From NCBI RefSeq assembly GCF_017592825.1, contig NZ_JAGFMD010000001.1, forward strand, positions 372,001 to 436,000: 64,000 bases of DNA, written 5' to 3'. A program made the translations under genes and the position numbers. Below the pieces are notes generated by a model. It had not been told where the DNA came from and searched no databases. It saw only the letters and a list, made by a program, of their open reading frames with translations. Below are positions 1 through 7,424 of this stretch, in pieces (position 1 is the stretch's first letter; each line of letters begins with the position of its first letter). This DNA comes from Roseivirga sp. E12 (lineage in GTDB: Bacteria; Bacteroidota; Bacteroidia; Cytophagales; Cyclobacteriaceae).

Positions 1-1
1 A

Positions 2-94
2 TTTGGTGCGTTTGTGGGGTTTGTGGTTGGTGTTGTTATCAAGCTAATAGCCTCCGGATGGATGGCATGGATTTTCTTTGGAAATATCTTCTAG
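2..94 (+). CDS. C-terminal fragment of a small membrane protein (possibly DUF456)
   Basis: An open frame enters from the left edge and stops with TAG at 92-94, leaving 30 residues. They are strongly hydrophobic and glycine/valine-rich (AFVGFVVGVVIKLIASG), ending in GNIF. This looks like the last membrane segment of a small integral membrane protein. The pattern G-x-x-G-x-x-x-G-x-x-x-K-L resembles the C-terminal helix of DUF456 proteins, but that is from memory and the fragment is too short to be sure. The 171 bases after it, up to the next gene, show no clear terminator. Confidence 0.45.
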   Translation, partial: FGAFVGFVVGVVIKLIASGWMAWIFFGNIF

Positions 95-265
95 TCGTTT
101 TTTAAGGTCCAATTCATTTATTGGATTGAATAACTACAATAGGAGAAAGCATGTTGTGTAACAGAGCTTTTATTGCCTTATAGATTACCTAAAACATCAT
201 TTCTTACGTTTTGCGAATAACGTTTTTTTGAACAATTTATATATGATTCTATAAGTGAGTTCTGC

Positions 266-1933
266 ATGTCCGTAAAACCCAATACTAAGTATACTAAAAG
301 CGGCCGGATCAATATTGCCTATCAAGTTTTTGGCTCTGGCCCAATAGACCTAGTGTATATACCAGGATGGGTGTCGAATATTGATTGGATGTGGGCTTGT
401 CCAGAGTTAGTTAATTTCTTACAAGAGCTGGGGAAGATCTGCCGAGTTGTTCTTTTTGATAAACGAGGGACTGGCCTTTCCGACAGAGTGGTTGAATTGT
501 CTACTCTAGAAGAAAGAATGGATGACATACGTGCAGTTATGGACGACATCGGTTCTGAGAAAGCCGTTCTATTCGGTCATTCAGAAGGAGGGTGTGTATC
601 AGCTTTATTTGCAGCGACTTACCCTAATCGAGTGATCTCCTTGATATCGTTCGGCATTTTTGCAAAACGCAGGTTTGCTCCAGAATACCCTTGGGCACCT
701 ACTGATGAAGAGCGCCAAGCTGTTTATGATATGATCGAAAATAGCTGGGGTAGTGGTAAAATGAACCTAGAATCTCTAGCGCCCACCAAAGCCAATGATG
801 ACATCTTTATGGACTGGTTGGCTAACTATTTTCGTTCAGGAGCTAGCCCTAGTGCCGCAATGGTGTTGACCAAAATGAATACTGAGGTTGATATCATTAA
901 TATCTTAGGCTCTATTAAGGTCCCCACTTTAATCATGCAGCGAAAGCATGATATCGATGTTAAGATAGAGGAAGGTCGATTTATTGCTGATCGTATCAAG
1001 GGTGCCAAATTCGTTGAATTGGAGGGGAGTGATCATTTATTTTGGGTAGGTGATACCTCTTCGGTATTGGATGAAATGAAGGCATTTATTACTAACGTTA
1101 AGTCAGAAGCAGTTTATGAAGAACGACTCTTTACCTTGTTGGCAGCTAAGATCATACCTTCTACGAGAGCCAGTACGAACCCCCAAGAAAGCATCAGAAG
1201 CCTTGTTATCCAGTACAGGGGACAAATTGTACAGTATAACCGAGAAACGTTCACGGCTATTTTTGAAGGACCTAGTAAAGCAGCGCACTGTGGCCTAGAC
1301 CTGATTGAGACCTTGCATCGTTTAAATTATCAGCTTTCTATTGGAATTCACATTAAAGAGAGCCCATCTGATGAGGTTCATTTCATCAATGATCAGACGC
1401 AATCACTGATTGATGCTATTTTAAGACCCAGTGAGCCGAACCAGATTTTAGTAACGAAACCTGTTAAATTTCTGTTGTCGGGAGCAGGACTCAACCTATT
1501 GGAGCATAAGACTATTACAGAGCCTACTACTGGAGATCTGCTTTCGTTATTCAAAGTAACAGATCACTTCGAAGCAGAGCGTGAGACCTTCGATAGCAAT
1601 CAGCGTACACCCCTCAAGAATGATTCATTTCTCGAAAACGTCTTGCAAGTGATAGAAAAGAACTTAAGCGATGAGTTCTTTGGCGTAGAAATGCTTTGCA
1701 GAGAAATTGGCGTAAGCGAACGTCAAGTGCAAAGAAAACTTAAAGCCATTACCAACAAATCACCAAATCAATTGATCTCATCAGTTCGATTGCACCGGGC
1801 AAAAGAACTACTTTTTGCTAATACCCTAAATGTCTCTGAAATAGCATTCAGATCAGGATTCTCTAACCCCTCTTATTTCTCCAAAATCTTCAAAAGGGAG
1901 TTTGGAACAAGCCCTTCGGAGTTGCTGAGATAG
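266..1933 (+). CDS. Alpha/beta hydrolase - degenerate adenylate cyclase - AraC HTH fusion regulator
   Basis: A 555-residue cytoplasmic protein with no signal peptide. Residues 1-275 are an alpha/beta hydrolase with an intact-looking triad: GHSEGG nucleophile Ser106, Asp229 or Asp231, and His257 (GSDH). Residues about 285-435 align by eye with the class III nucleotide cyclase domain that follows such hydrolases in actinobacterial proteins (GQIVQYNRETFTAIFEGPSKA, then LSGAGLNLLEH). The metal-binding GDG is replaced by NRE, so this part is probably inactive and may act as a sensor or dimer module. Residues about 450-555 are an AraC-type double HTH (VSERQVQRKLKAITNKSPNQ, then SEIAFRSGFSNPSYFSKIFK). 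It is probably a transcription regulator sensing a hydrolase-pocket ligand. The target is unknown; the operon starting at 2126 is the nearest candidate. Confidence 0.85.
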   Translation: MSVKPNTKYTKSGRINIAYQVFGSGPIDLVYIPGWVSNIDWMWACPELVNFLQELGKICRVVLFDKRGTGLSDRVVELSTLEERMDDIRAVMDDIGSEKAVLFGHSEGGCVSALFAATYPNRVISLISFGIFAKRRFAPEYPWAPTDEERQAVYDMIENSWGSGKMNLESLAPTKANDDIFMDWLANYFRSGASPSAAMVLTKMNTEVDIINILGSIKVPTLIMQRKHDIDVKIEEGRFIADRIKGAKFVELEGSDHLFWVGDTSSVLDEMKAFITNVKSEAVYEERLFTLLAAKIIPSTRASTNPQESIRSLVIQYRGQIVQYNRETFTAIFEGPSKAAHCGLDLIETLHRLNYQLSIGIHIKESPSDEVHFINDQTQSLIDAILRPSEPNQILVTKPVKFLLSGAGLNLLEHKTITEPTTGDLLSLFKVTDHFEAERETFDSNQRTPLKNDSFLENVLQVIEKNLSDEFFGVEMLCREIGVSERQVQRKLKAITNKSPNQLISSVRLHRAKELLFANTLNVSEIAFRSGFSNPSYFSKIFKREFGTSPSELLR

Positions 1934-2125
1934 AAGTTTTCTGCCAAATGGTTGTCGGATATGTTCATGTATTCACCGGATTAGTGCTAGTCGCGTGTCT
2001 CAACTGAGCATAATTTTGTGTTCAAATAACACAAATAGATACTCATTGAAGGTTGTTGAATAATACACGCAGCCTTTTTAAACTGAGATCTGTAAAGGCT
2101 AATGACCAATAAAAACTCTCTATTA

Positions 2126-2926
2126 ATGAAACAGATCAAATCAATTCTGATTTTGTCCTTGATAATTTTTTCGACTTGGGCGTGTACATCAGAAAAAGAA
2201 CCACTTCCAGACACAACGGATTGTACGAATGTCCTAACCATAGAGGCGACTAGCGAAGTAGCTTCTAATTGCGGTCAAAGTGATGGAGGATTTACAGTTG
2301 CAGCAACCGGAGGTTCTGGTAATTATACGTATCAAATAGCTTCTGCAGGAAGCCAGACCTCACCAGTTTTTGAAAATCTAGCCGCAGGGGTATATACTGT
2401 TGTTGCGACAGATAGCGACTTAGGTTGTACAGCAGAAATACAGCTACAGGTAAGAAACCAAGATGGTGTCAATGCAACTGTGGCTACCACTGAGAGCGAT
2501 TGTAATGTCCCAGGGGGAACGATACAGCTTACTGCTACTGATGGTGTTCAGCCTTACGAGTATAAGTTAGATGATGGTACTTTCCAGGCCTCTGATAACT
2601 TCACTGGAATTGCTCCGGGCTCCTATATGGTAACCGTAAGAGACGCTAATGGATGTGAGGTTGAGCTACAAGCTCAGGTAGGCTCTACAGTGGTTTTTGC
2701 ATCAATCAGATCCTTAGTACAGACAAATTGTGCGGTCTCAGGATGCCATAATGGTAGTATTTCGCCTGACTTCAGAAATGACGCTACCATTATTGGAAGA
2801 GCTTCTAGAATTCAGTCAAGAACAAGCTCTAGAACAATGCCTCCGTCATCAAGCGGTAGATCACTATCCAATGAAGAGATTGCCAACATTGTATGCTGGG
2901 TCAACGATGGAGCACCAGGAAACTAA
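2126..2926 (+). CDS. SprB-repeat lipoprotein with C-terminal cytochrome c domain
   Basis: 266 residues from the ATG at 2126. An in-frame ATG at 2102 would add eight residues ahead of the signal sequence. The N-terminus MKQIKSILILSLIIFSTWAC is a lipoprotein signal ending in a lipobox Cys. Two SprB-type repeats follow, each about 70 residues, with ATGGSGNYTYQI and ATDGVQPYEYKL cores and GxYxVxxxD endings. The last 75 residues contain CAVSGCH, a CX4CH haem-attachment variant, and TMPPS, whose Met is the likely distal haem ligand. The protein should sit on the outer membrane or cell surface as an electron-carrying lipoprotein. First gene of a tight run with the OB-fold, YceI and DUF5777 genes (gaps of 6 to 18 bases). 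Confidence 0.82.
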   Translation: MKQIKSILILSLIIFSTWACTSEKEPLPDTTDCTNVLTIEATSEVASNCGQSDGGFTVAATGGSGNYTYQIASAGSQTSPVFENLAAGVYTVVATDSDLGCTAEIQLQVRNQDGVNATVATTESDCNVPGGTIQLTATDGVQPYEYKLDDGTFQASDNFTGIAPGSYMVTVRDANGCEVELQAQVGSTVVFASIRSLVQTNCAVSGCHNGSISPDFRNDATIIGRASRIQSRTSSRTMPPSSSGRSLSNEEIANIVCWVNDGAPGN

Positions 2927-2932
2927 GAAATC

Positions 2933-3358
2933 ATGAAAAAGAAGAAACTTTTAATCGCAGCGGCAATCATCGGTGCTATCGCAGCATACTTTGTTTGGGC
3001 CAATTTTTTAAAGACAGCACCTTCCATGAGGAAGTTGGATGTTGACTATCAGGTGGAAGCAGTAGCCTTCTATAATGAGTTTGACAGCAACGAAGCCACC
3101 GCTAATACTAAGTACTTAAACAAAATTGTTCAAGTGACTGGAGAGGTAGACAATGTCGAGGTAATGGAAGGCAGTAAACCGGTGATTAGTCTAAAGACGG
3201 AAGGCTTTGGAGTAATCAAGTGTACTCTGGAGTCTGACATAGATGAAGACGAGTTGTCCAAAATAAACGCAAACTCAACAGTAACAATAAAAGCGGAGTG
3301 CATTGGCATGTTGCTGGATGTACTGCTTAACCGCTCTATAATCATAGAAACGAACTAG
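2933..3358 (+). CDS. Membrane-anchored OB-fold protein (tRNA_anti-like)
   Basis: 141 residues. An N-terminal hydrophobic segment (residues 6-25, LLIAAAIIGAIAAYFVWANF) is probably an uncleaved anchor. The rest matches the tRNA_anti-like OB-fold pattern: KYLNKIVQVTGEVDNVEV, a beta strand of the type VISLKTEGFGVIKCTL, then a closing VTIKAECIGMLLDVLLN. Proteins of this type are common in Bacteroidota envelope operons; despite the family name there is no evidence of nucleic-acid binding for this exported version. It starts 6 bases after the cytochrome lipoprotein gene, so co-translation is likely. Function unknown. Confidence 0.75.
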   Translation: MKKKKLLIAAAIIGAIAAYFVWANFLKTAPSMRKLDVDYQVEAVAFYNEFDSNEATANTKYLNKIVQVTGEVDNVEVMEGSKPVISLKTEGFGVIKCTLESDIDEDELSKINANSTVTIKAECIGMLLDVLLNRSIIIETN

Positions 3359-3376
3359 TAATTGAAATCTAAGACA

Positions 3377-3934
3377 ATGAAAACTATAAAAACACTTTTT
3401 ACACTGGCTTTACTACTGACCACATTGGTGGTACAGGGGCAAGACAGATACCTAACTAGAACAGGTCATATCAAATTTTTCTCACATGCTCCACTCGAAG
3501 ATATTGAAGCGCATAACAATAAAGTGCTGAGTATTGTGGACTTGGCAAAAGGTCAAGTGGCAGTGGATATGTTAATTAAAGCCTTTGAGTTCGAAAAGAA
3601 GCTAATGCAAGAGCACTTCAACGAGAACTACATGGAGTCTGATAAACATCCGAAGTCTACTTTCAAAGGTACTTTTGAAGTTCCTCAAGAACTGAAGGCC
3701 ATGATTGATGGAACTTATGTGGTGGACGTTAAGGGTGATCTCTCGGTACACGGAGTTACTAAACCTTTAAATACCAAAGCTACCTTGAAAGTTTCAGGAG
3801 GGAAGTTGTCTGGTGATCTTGTCTTTAAGGTTAAAGTAAAAGATCATGAAATCAAGATTCCTAAGGTGGTGGTAAGAAACATCGCTGATGAGGTAGAGGT
3901 AACGGCCACTTTTGAATTTGAACCTTATAAGTAA
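3377..3934 (+). CDS. YceI-family periplasmic lipid-binding-like protein
   Basis: 185 residues from the ATG at 3377. A TTG start at 3362 is possible, but the signal peptide MKTIKTLFTLALLLTTLVVQGQ begins at the ATG. The mature part has YceI features: early RTGHIKFFSHAPLEDIEAHN, EHFNENYMESDKHPKSTFKG, and the strongly typical GDLSVHGVTKPLNTKATLKV. YceI proteins are lipocalin-like beta-barrels that bind isoprenoid or other amphiphilic molecules in the periplasm. Third gene of the cytochrome / OB-fold / YceI / DUF5777 run, a pairing that suggests redox or quinone-like ligand handling at the envelope (inference). Confidence 0.88.
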   Translation: MKTIKTLFTLALLLTTLVVQGQDRYLTRTGHIKFFSHAPLEDIEAHNNKVLSIVDLAKGQVAVDMLIKAFEFEKKLMQEHFNENYMESDKHPKSTFKGTFEVPQELKAMIDGTYVVDVKGDLSVHGVTKPLNTKATLKVSGGKLSGDLVFKVKVKDHEIKIPKVVVRNIADEVEVTATFEFEPYK

Positions 3935-3940
3935 ACTCGT

Positions 3941-4801
3941 ATGAAAAGAATAAGCATATTTTTAACACTATTATGTTTAGCCAGTTTGAGCCTTAGGGCG
4001 CAGAATGATTTGTTGGATTTGTTGAATGAAGAGCAAGGGGAGGAGACCAACTTTGCCACAGCTACCTTCAAAGGTCAACGACTGATTAACGGTCATACGG
4101 TGGTAACCAGAAAGACGGCAGAACTTGAATTCCTTATTTCGCATAGGTTTGGAAGAATAAACAGTGGAATTAAAGAGTTCTTTGGCCTCGATGCGGCTAA
4201 TGTTCGATTCTCATTGGAATATGGGCTGACTGATAATATAACTGCTGGAATTGGTAGAAACTCACTTGAAAAGGTTTATGACGGGTTCATAAAGTATAAC
4301 CTCATGAAGCAATCTACTGGTAAAGTGAATAGCCCCTTTACCATAACGGGATTAAGTAGTATCGCTATTAGAACAGCCGATAATTTCGACTTTGCGGATG
4401 ATGACTTCGCGTCTAAAGTCTCTTACACACAACAGATTCTCATCGCAAGAAAATTGAACGATAAGTTTTCCGTTCAATTATCACCAACTTTTGTACATAG
4501 GAACAAGGTTTTAGAGAATCAGGAGAATGATATTATAGCGCTGGGCTTTGGAGGAAGAATGAAGTTGTCTTCACGGATTGCTTTAAATGCAGAGTACTTC
4601 TACAGACTCACGGACGAGTTGAATAGCAATTTCAAGGATGCGCTAGGAGTAGGGATTGAGATAGAGACCGGAGGGCACGTATTCCATATTAACTTTACAA
4701 ATGCCCGATCAATGGCAGAAAGGGCGTTTATTACAGAGACGAATGGAGATTTCTTTAACGGGGATATTCATTTTGGATTCAATATTTCGAGAGTATTTTG
4801 A
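3941..4801 (+). CDS. DUF5777 family outer-membrane beta-barrel protein
   Basis: 286 residues with a signal peptide (MKRISIFLTLLCLASLSLRAQ). The mature protein matches the DUF5777 pattern: TATFKGQRLINGHTV near the start, HRFGRINSGIKEFFGLDAANVRF, alternating strands such as YGLTDNITAGIGRN, and an aromatic C-terminal end NISRVF typical of outer-membrane barrels. It is probably an outer-membrane protein and the last gene of the four-gene operon beginning at 2126. These proteins repeatedly occur next to YceI and c-type cytochrome genes in Bacteroidota, but no transport substrate is known. Confidence 0.8.
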   Translation: MKRISIFLTLLCLASLSLRAQNDLLDLLNEEQGEETNFATATFKGQRLINGHTVVTRKTAELEFLISHRFGRINSGIKEFFGLDAANVRFSLEYGLTDNITAGIGRNSLEKVYDGFIKYNLMKQSTGKVNSPFTITGLSSIAIRTADNFDFADDDFASKVSYTQQILIARKLNDKFSVQLSPTFVHRNKVLENQENDIIALGFGGRMKLSSRIALNAEYFYRLTDELNSNFKDALGVGIEIETGGHVFHINFTNARSMAERAFITETNGDFFNGDIHFGFNISRVF

Positions 4802-4888
4802 TACATGAAATAATAAATAATTATAGATATGTAAATATGAATAAATAATAAATATAAAATATTAACATATTAAATAATATTCATGTAT
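4801..4888. repeat. Extremely AT-rich spacer bounded by a 9-bp inverted repeat
   Basis: ATACATGAA at 4801-4809 and its exact reverse complement TTCATGTAT at 4880-4888 enclose about 70 bases that are nearly all A and T. It separates the DUF5777 operon from the transporter operon. It could be a promoter or regulator-binding region; no clear rho-independent terminator is visible. Confidence 0.4.
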
Positions 4889-4914
4889 AATACGATTTCA
4901 GATTAGACTGTTTT

Positions 4915-4967
4915 AGGCGTTGTGTTTTGACTAAATTAGATCATATGATCAGTCAAGCTCAACGCCT
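4915..4967 (+). promoter_or_regulatory. Nested stem-loop immediately upstream of the transporter start
   Basis: AGGCGTTG (4915-4922) is the exact reverse complement of CAACGCCT (4960-4967). Inside it TTGACT (4927-4932) pairs with AGTCAA (4951-4956), and the loop holds a perfect 12-bp palindrome GATCATATGATC (4939-4950). The outer arm ends 5 bases before the TTG start at 4973. An 11-codon ORF (ATG 4945 to TAA 4978-4980) overlaps that start. It could be an attenuator, an operator or a translation-controlling leader. Confidence 0.5.
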
Positions 4968-4972
4968 TCTCT

Positions 4973-6283
4973 TTGAATAATACGCCCCGTTTTACTTCTA
5001 AATTAGCAGCCATTCTCACTATGGTGGGTGTATCCGTTGGCCTTGGCAACGTTTGGCGTTTTCCATATATGATGGGTCAAAATGGCGGAAGCGCCTTCTT
5101 ATTTATCTATCTGATATTCACGCTTCTGTTTGCTGTACCGGCTTTGGTCAGTGAGTTAGCTTTGGGTAGAGAAACAAGGAAAGGCCCGTTAGGAACATTC
5201 TCAGGCATCTTTGGTGGCCGAATAGGGAAGTGGATTGGTTACTTGCTCTTACTGACTGTTCTTGTCGCAGATTCTTACTATCTAGTGGTCATTGGTAATG
5301 TCGCATTCAGCACCTACTTCTCCGTTGCTGAAGGCTTCTCTCCAGAGACTAACGTCTTTTATCAAGAGCAACTTGGCAATGGAGTCCTTCAGCTAGCAAT
5401 TACCTTCGTAATTCTCCTCCTGAGTTTGATCGTCATCCGTTTAGGTTTGAAACGGGGCATCGAACGTGTCAGTAAAGTGCTGGTACCTTTCTTTCTGGTT
5501 GTAATTGTTTACCTGACTTTTCAAACACTCAATTTAGATGGGGTAGGAGAAAAACTTCGCGTTTTTATGATGCCTGATATTTCGGCTATTACCATAGATG
5601 TAGTCTTTGCAGGTCTGGGACAAACCTTTTTTTCCTTGGGTTTGGGAGGAACCTTTCTGCTCTTATATGGTAGCTATATGAAAAAGGATCAAGACATTGT
5701 GAGCGTAGCCATCTCTACAGGAATAGGAGACATGGGAGCGGCTATTCTTGCCTCTTTGTTTATTATACCGGCTATCCTGGTTTTTAATCTAGATATGACA
5801 TCTGGGCCTAGTCTACTCTTCAACACCCTTCCCGAGTTGTTTAGTCAAATGCCTATGGGTAGATGGTCAGGCAGTCTCTTCTTGCTAGCATTGACAGGCA
5901 TCGCCTTCCTGTCGAATATTGCTGCATTAGAAGTATTCGCCAATGCCTTACGGGAACAACGTAAAGTTAAAATGTCCAAAAACCAAATCATTTGGTTACT
6001 GGGTATCATTGAAGCTGTACTAATCATACCGAGCGCACTCAACCCCGCATTAATTGGGCATCTGGACCTAATCTTTGGTTCAGGAATGCAAACTTTCGGT
6101 AGTGTGATTTCTATTATTGGCCTAGCCTGGTTTGTGAAAAGAAGAAAGGCTCTTTTACAGGTCTTTGGTGAGAAATCAGAGGGAAAAATACCCTCCATCT
6201 ACTTCTTGTTGATCAAATGGGTAATTCCTGCCATATTGTTATTTATACTAGTTAGTTACATCTATTCATCCATATTCTCATGA
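4973..6283 (+). CDS. Neurotransmitter:sodium symporter family transporter
   Basis: 436 residues, about eleven or twelve membrane helices. Helix 1 carries the NSS signature GVSVGLGNVWRFPYMMGQNGG, which forms the Na+ and substrate sites. Helix 6 has FAGLGQTFFSLGLGGTFLLL followed by YGSYM, as in bacterial LeuT/MhsT-like proteins. It should import an amino acid or related amine with sodium across the inner membrane. The start is TTG at 4973: upstream the frame closes at TGA 4946-4948, and the next Met (residue 17) lies inside helix 1. The stop overlaps the next start by 4 bases (ATGA), so it is translationally coupled to the 2-oxoglutarate oxygenase gene. Length is short but normal for bacterial members. 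Confidence 0.9.
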   Translation: MNNTPRFTSKLAAILTMVGVSVGLGNVWRFPYMMGQNGGSAFLFIYLIFTLLFAVPALVSELALGRETRKGPLGTFSGIFGGRIGKWIGYLLLLTVLVADSYYLVVIGNVAFSTYFSVAEGFSPETNVFYQEQLGNGVLQLAITFVILLLSLIVIRLGLKRGIERVSKVLVPFFLVVIVYLTFQTLNLDGVGEKLRVFMMPDISAITIDVVFAGLGQTFFSLGLGGTFLLLYGSYMKKDQDIVSVAISTGIGDMGAAILASLFIIPAILVFNLDMTSGPSLLFNTLPELFSQMPMGRWSGSLFLLALTGIAFLSNIAALEVFANALREQRKVKMSKNQIIWLLGIIEAVLIIPSALNPALIGHLDLIFGSGMQTFGSVISIIGLAWFVKRRKALLQVFGEKSEGKIPSIYFLLIKWVIPAILLFILVSYIYSSIFS

Positions 6284-7362
6284 GTAAACCTTCAAAAGAG
6301 CACGGAATTGAAGCCGTCAATCAAGAGTTCAAAAAGTACGAGCAAGTAGAAAAAGATCAGACCTATAACTTGGCAGAAAATGAATCTGAGGACCAGTTTG
6401 ACAATGATTATGTGATTGAAACCTGTGACTTGACTGAGTTTTTTGAAGGTGGTGAAGCAGGAAAAAAGGCTTTTGCTGAAAAACTAGGTAGAGCAATGGA
6501 GGGGATAGGCTTTGTGGTTCTAACTGGGCACGGAGTTGATACAAGTCTGTATGATGAAGCTGAAGAAAAGACCAGAGAAATATTTGAAGACCTTAGCCTG
6601 GAAGAACGCATGCCGTTTGAGGCTCAGAGACATGGTTCGGTAAACCAAGGCTACTTTCCAATTAAGGAAACAACGATTATCCATCCAGACCTTGTAGAAG
6701 GGTGGGTTTTTTGCAGGCGTGCCTTTGATATTCCAGGTAATAGGAATCCAAATTATAAAGTGTCTGACTTTTGGCCTAAGCCGAGTTACGAACCATTCTT
6801 TAGGTCGCTTTGCTTGGAGCATGAAAGACTGATTTTGCCGATCATGCAGAGTATTTTGAGCTATTTGGGCTGCGATCCGCACGCTTATGACGAGAAACTT
6901 ACAAACACCAATTTTGGCTTTAGACTCAACTACTATCCGCCTGTAACTCATGAAGATGATGCTTCAGGTGCGGGAAGAATGTTGGGGCATGAAGATGTCG
7001 ATTTATTCACGATCCTTCCTTCCTCAGCAGTTGAAGGCCTACAGGTGTTGAATCGTAAGAACATGAAGTGGATCCGTCTGAATCCGCCTAAAGGAAGTAT
7101 AATTCTTAATACGGGTGATTATATGCAAAGAATCACGAATGACAGATTGCCTTCGACAACGCATCGTGTATCTAAACCAACTTCCAAGGGATTATATCAA
7201 AAACCACGAATTAGTGTGCCTATGGCTGTTTACGTGTGGGAGGAAGAGGTACTGGAAGTTCTTCCCTGCTGCGGAACACCCAAATATGAACCTATAAAAG
7301 CCGAAACTTTCCATACCCGAATTACAAGCAAGTATTACGGTGATGACTACTCTGATGATTAG
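6280..7362 (+). CDS. 2-oxoglutarate/Fe(II)-dependent dioxygenase (isopenicillin N synthase-like)
   Basis: 360 residues, cytoplasmic. A DIOX_N-type region (about 45-160: IETCDLTEFFEGGEAGKKAF, GIGFVVLTGHGVD) precedes the 2OG-FeII_Oxy jelly roll (about 205-320). Iron ligands are visible as HEDVD (His-x-Asp) in LGHEDVDLFTIL and the distal His in STTHRVSKPT, whose Arg-x-Ser would bind 2-oxoglutarate. NYYPP is the usual family motif. It probably hydroxylates or oxidises a small molecule. Translational overlap with the upstream symporter suggests the imported amino acid or amine is its substrate (inference). The first 40 residues are charged and have no family counterpart I recognise. Confidence 0.85.
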   Translation: MSKPSKEHGIEAVNQEFKKYEQVEKDQTYNLAENESEDQFDNDYVIETCDLTEFFEGGEAGKKAFAEKLGRAMEGIGFVVLTGHGVDTSLYDEAEEKTREIFEDLSLEERMPFEAQRHGSVNQGYFPIKETTIIHPDLVEGWVFCRRAFDIPGNRNPNYKVSDFWPKPSYEPFFRSLCLEHERLILPIMQSILSYLGCDPHAYDEKLTNTNFGFRLNYYPPVTHEDDASGAGRMLGHEDVDLFTILPSSAVEGLQVLNRKNMKWIRLNPPKGSIILNTGDYMQRITNDRLPSTTHRVSKPTSKGLYQKPRISVPMAVYVWEEEVLEVLPCCGTPKYEPIKAETFHTRITSKYYGDDYSDD

Positions 7363-7379
7363 TTAGAAGCACATAAAAA

Positions 7380-7404
7380 AGCCCATACTCATGGAGTACG
7401 GGCT
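7380..7404. terminator. Bidirectional hairpin terminator
   Basis: AGCCCATACTC (7380-7390) pairs with GAGTACGGGCT (7394-7404), with one mismatch and a 3-base loop. On the minus strand the stem is followed by a run of T (the A run at 7375-7380), so it best serves the M14 peptidase gene; it also lies just after the oxygenase stop. Confidence 0.75.
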
Positions 7405-7424
7405 TATCAATCTATTGTAAATGC

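Noticed and set aside
322-549. Minus-strand ORFs inside the long genes (for example 322-549, 42613-42918, 60389-60730)
   Set aside because: They mirror strong coding frames on the other strand, have no recognisable domains and no independent start context.
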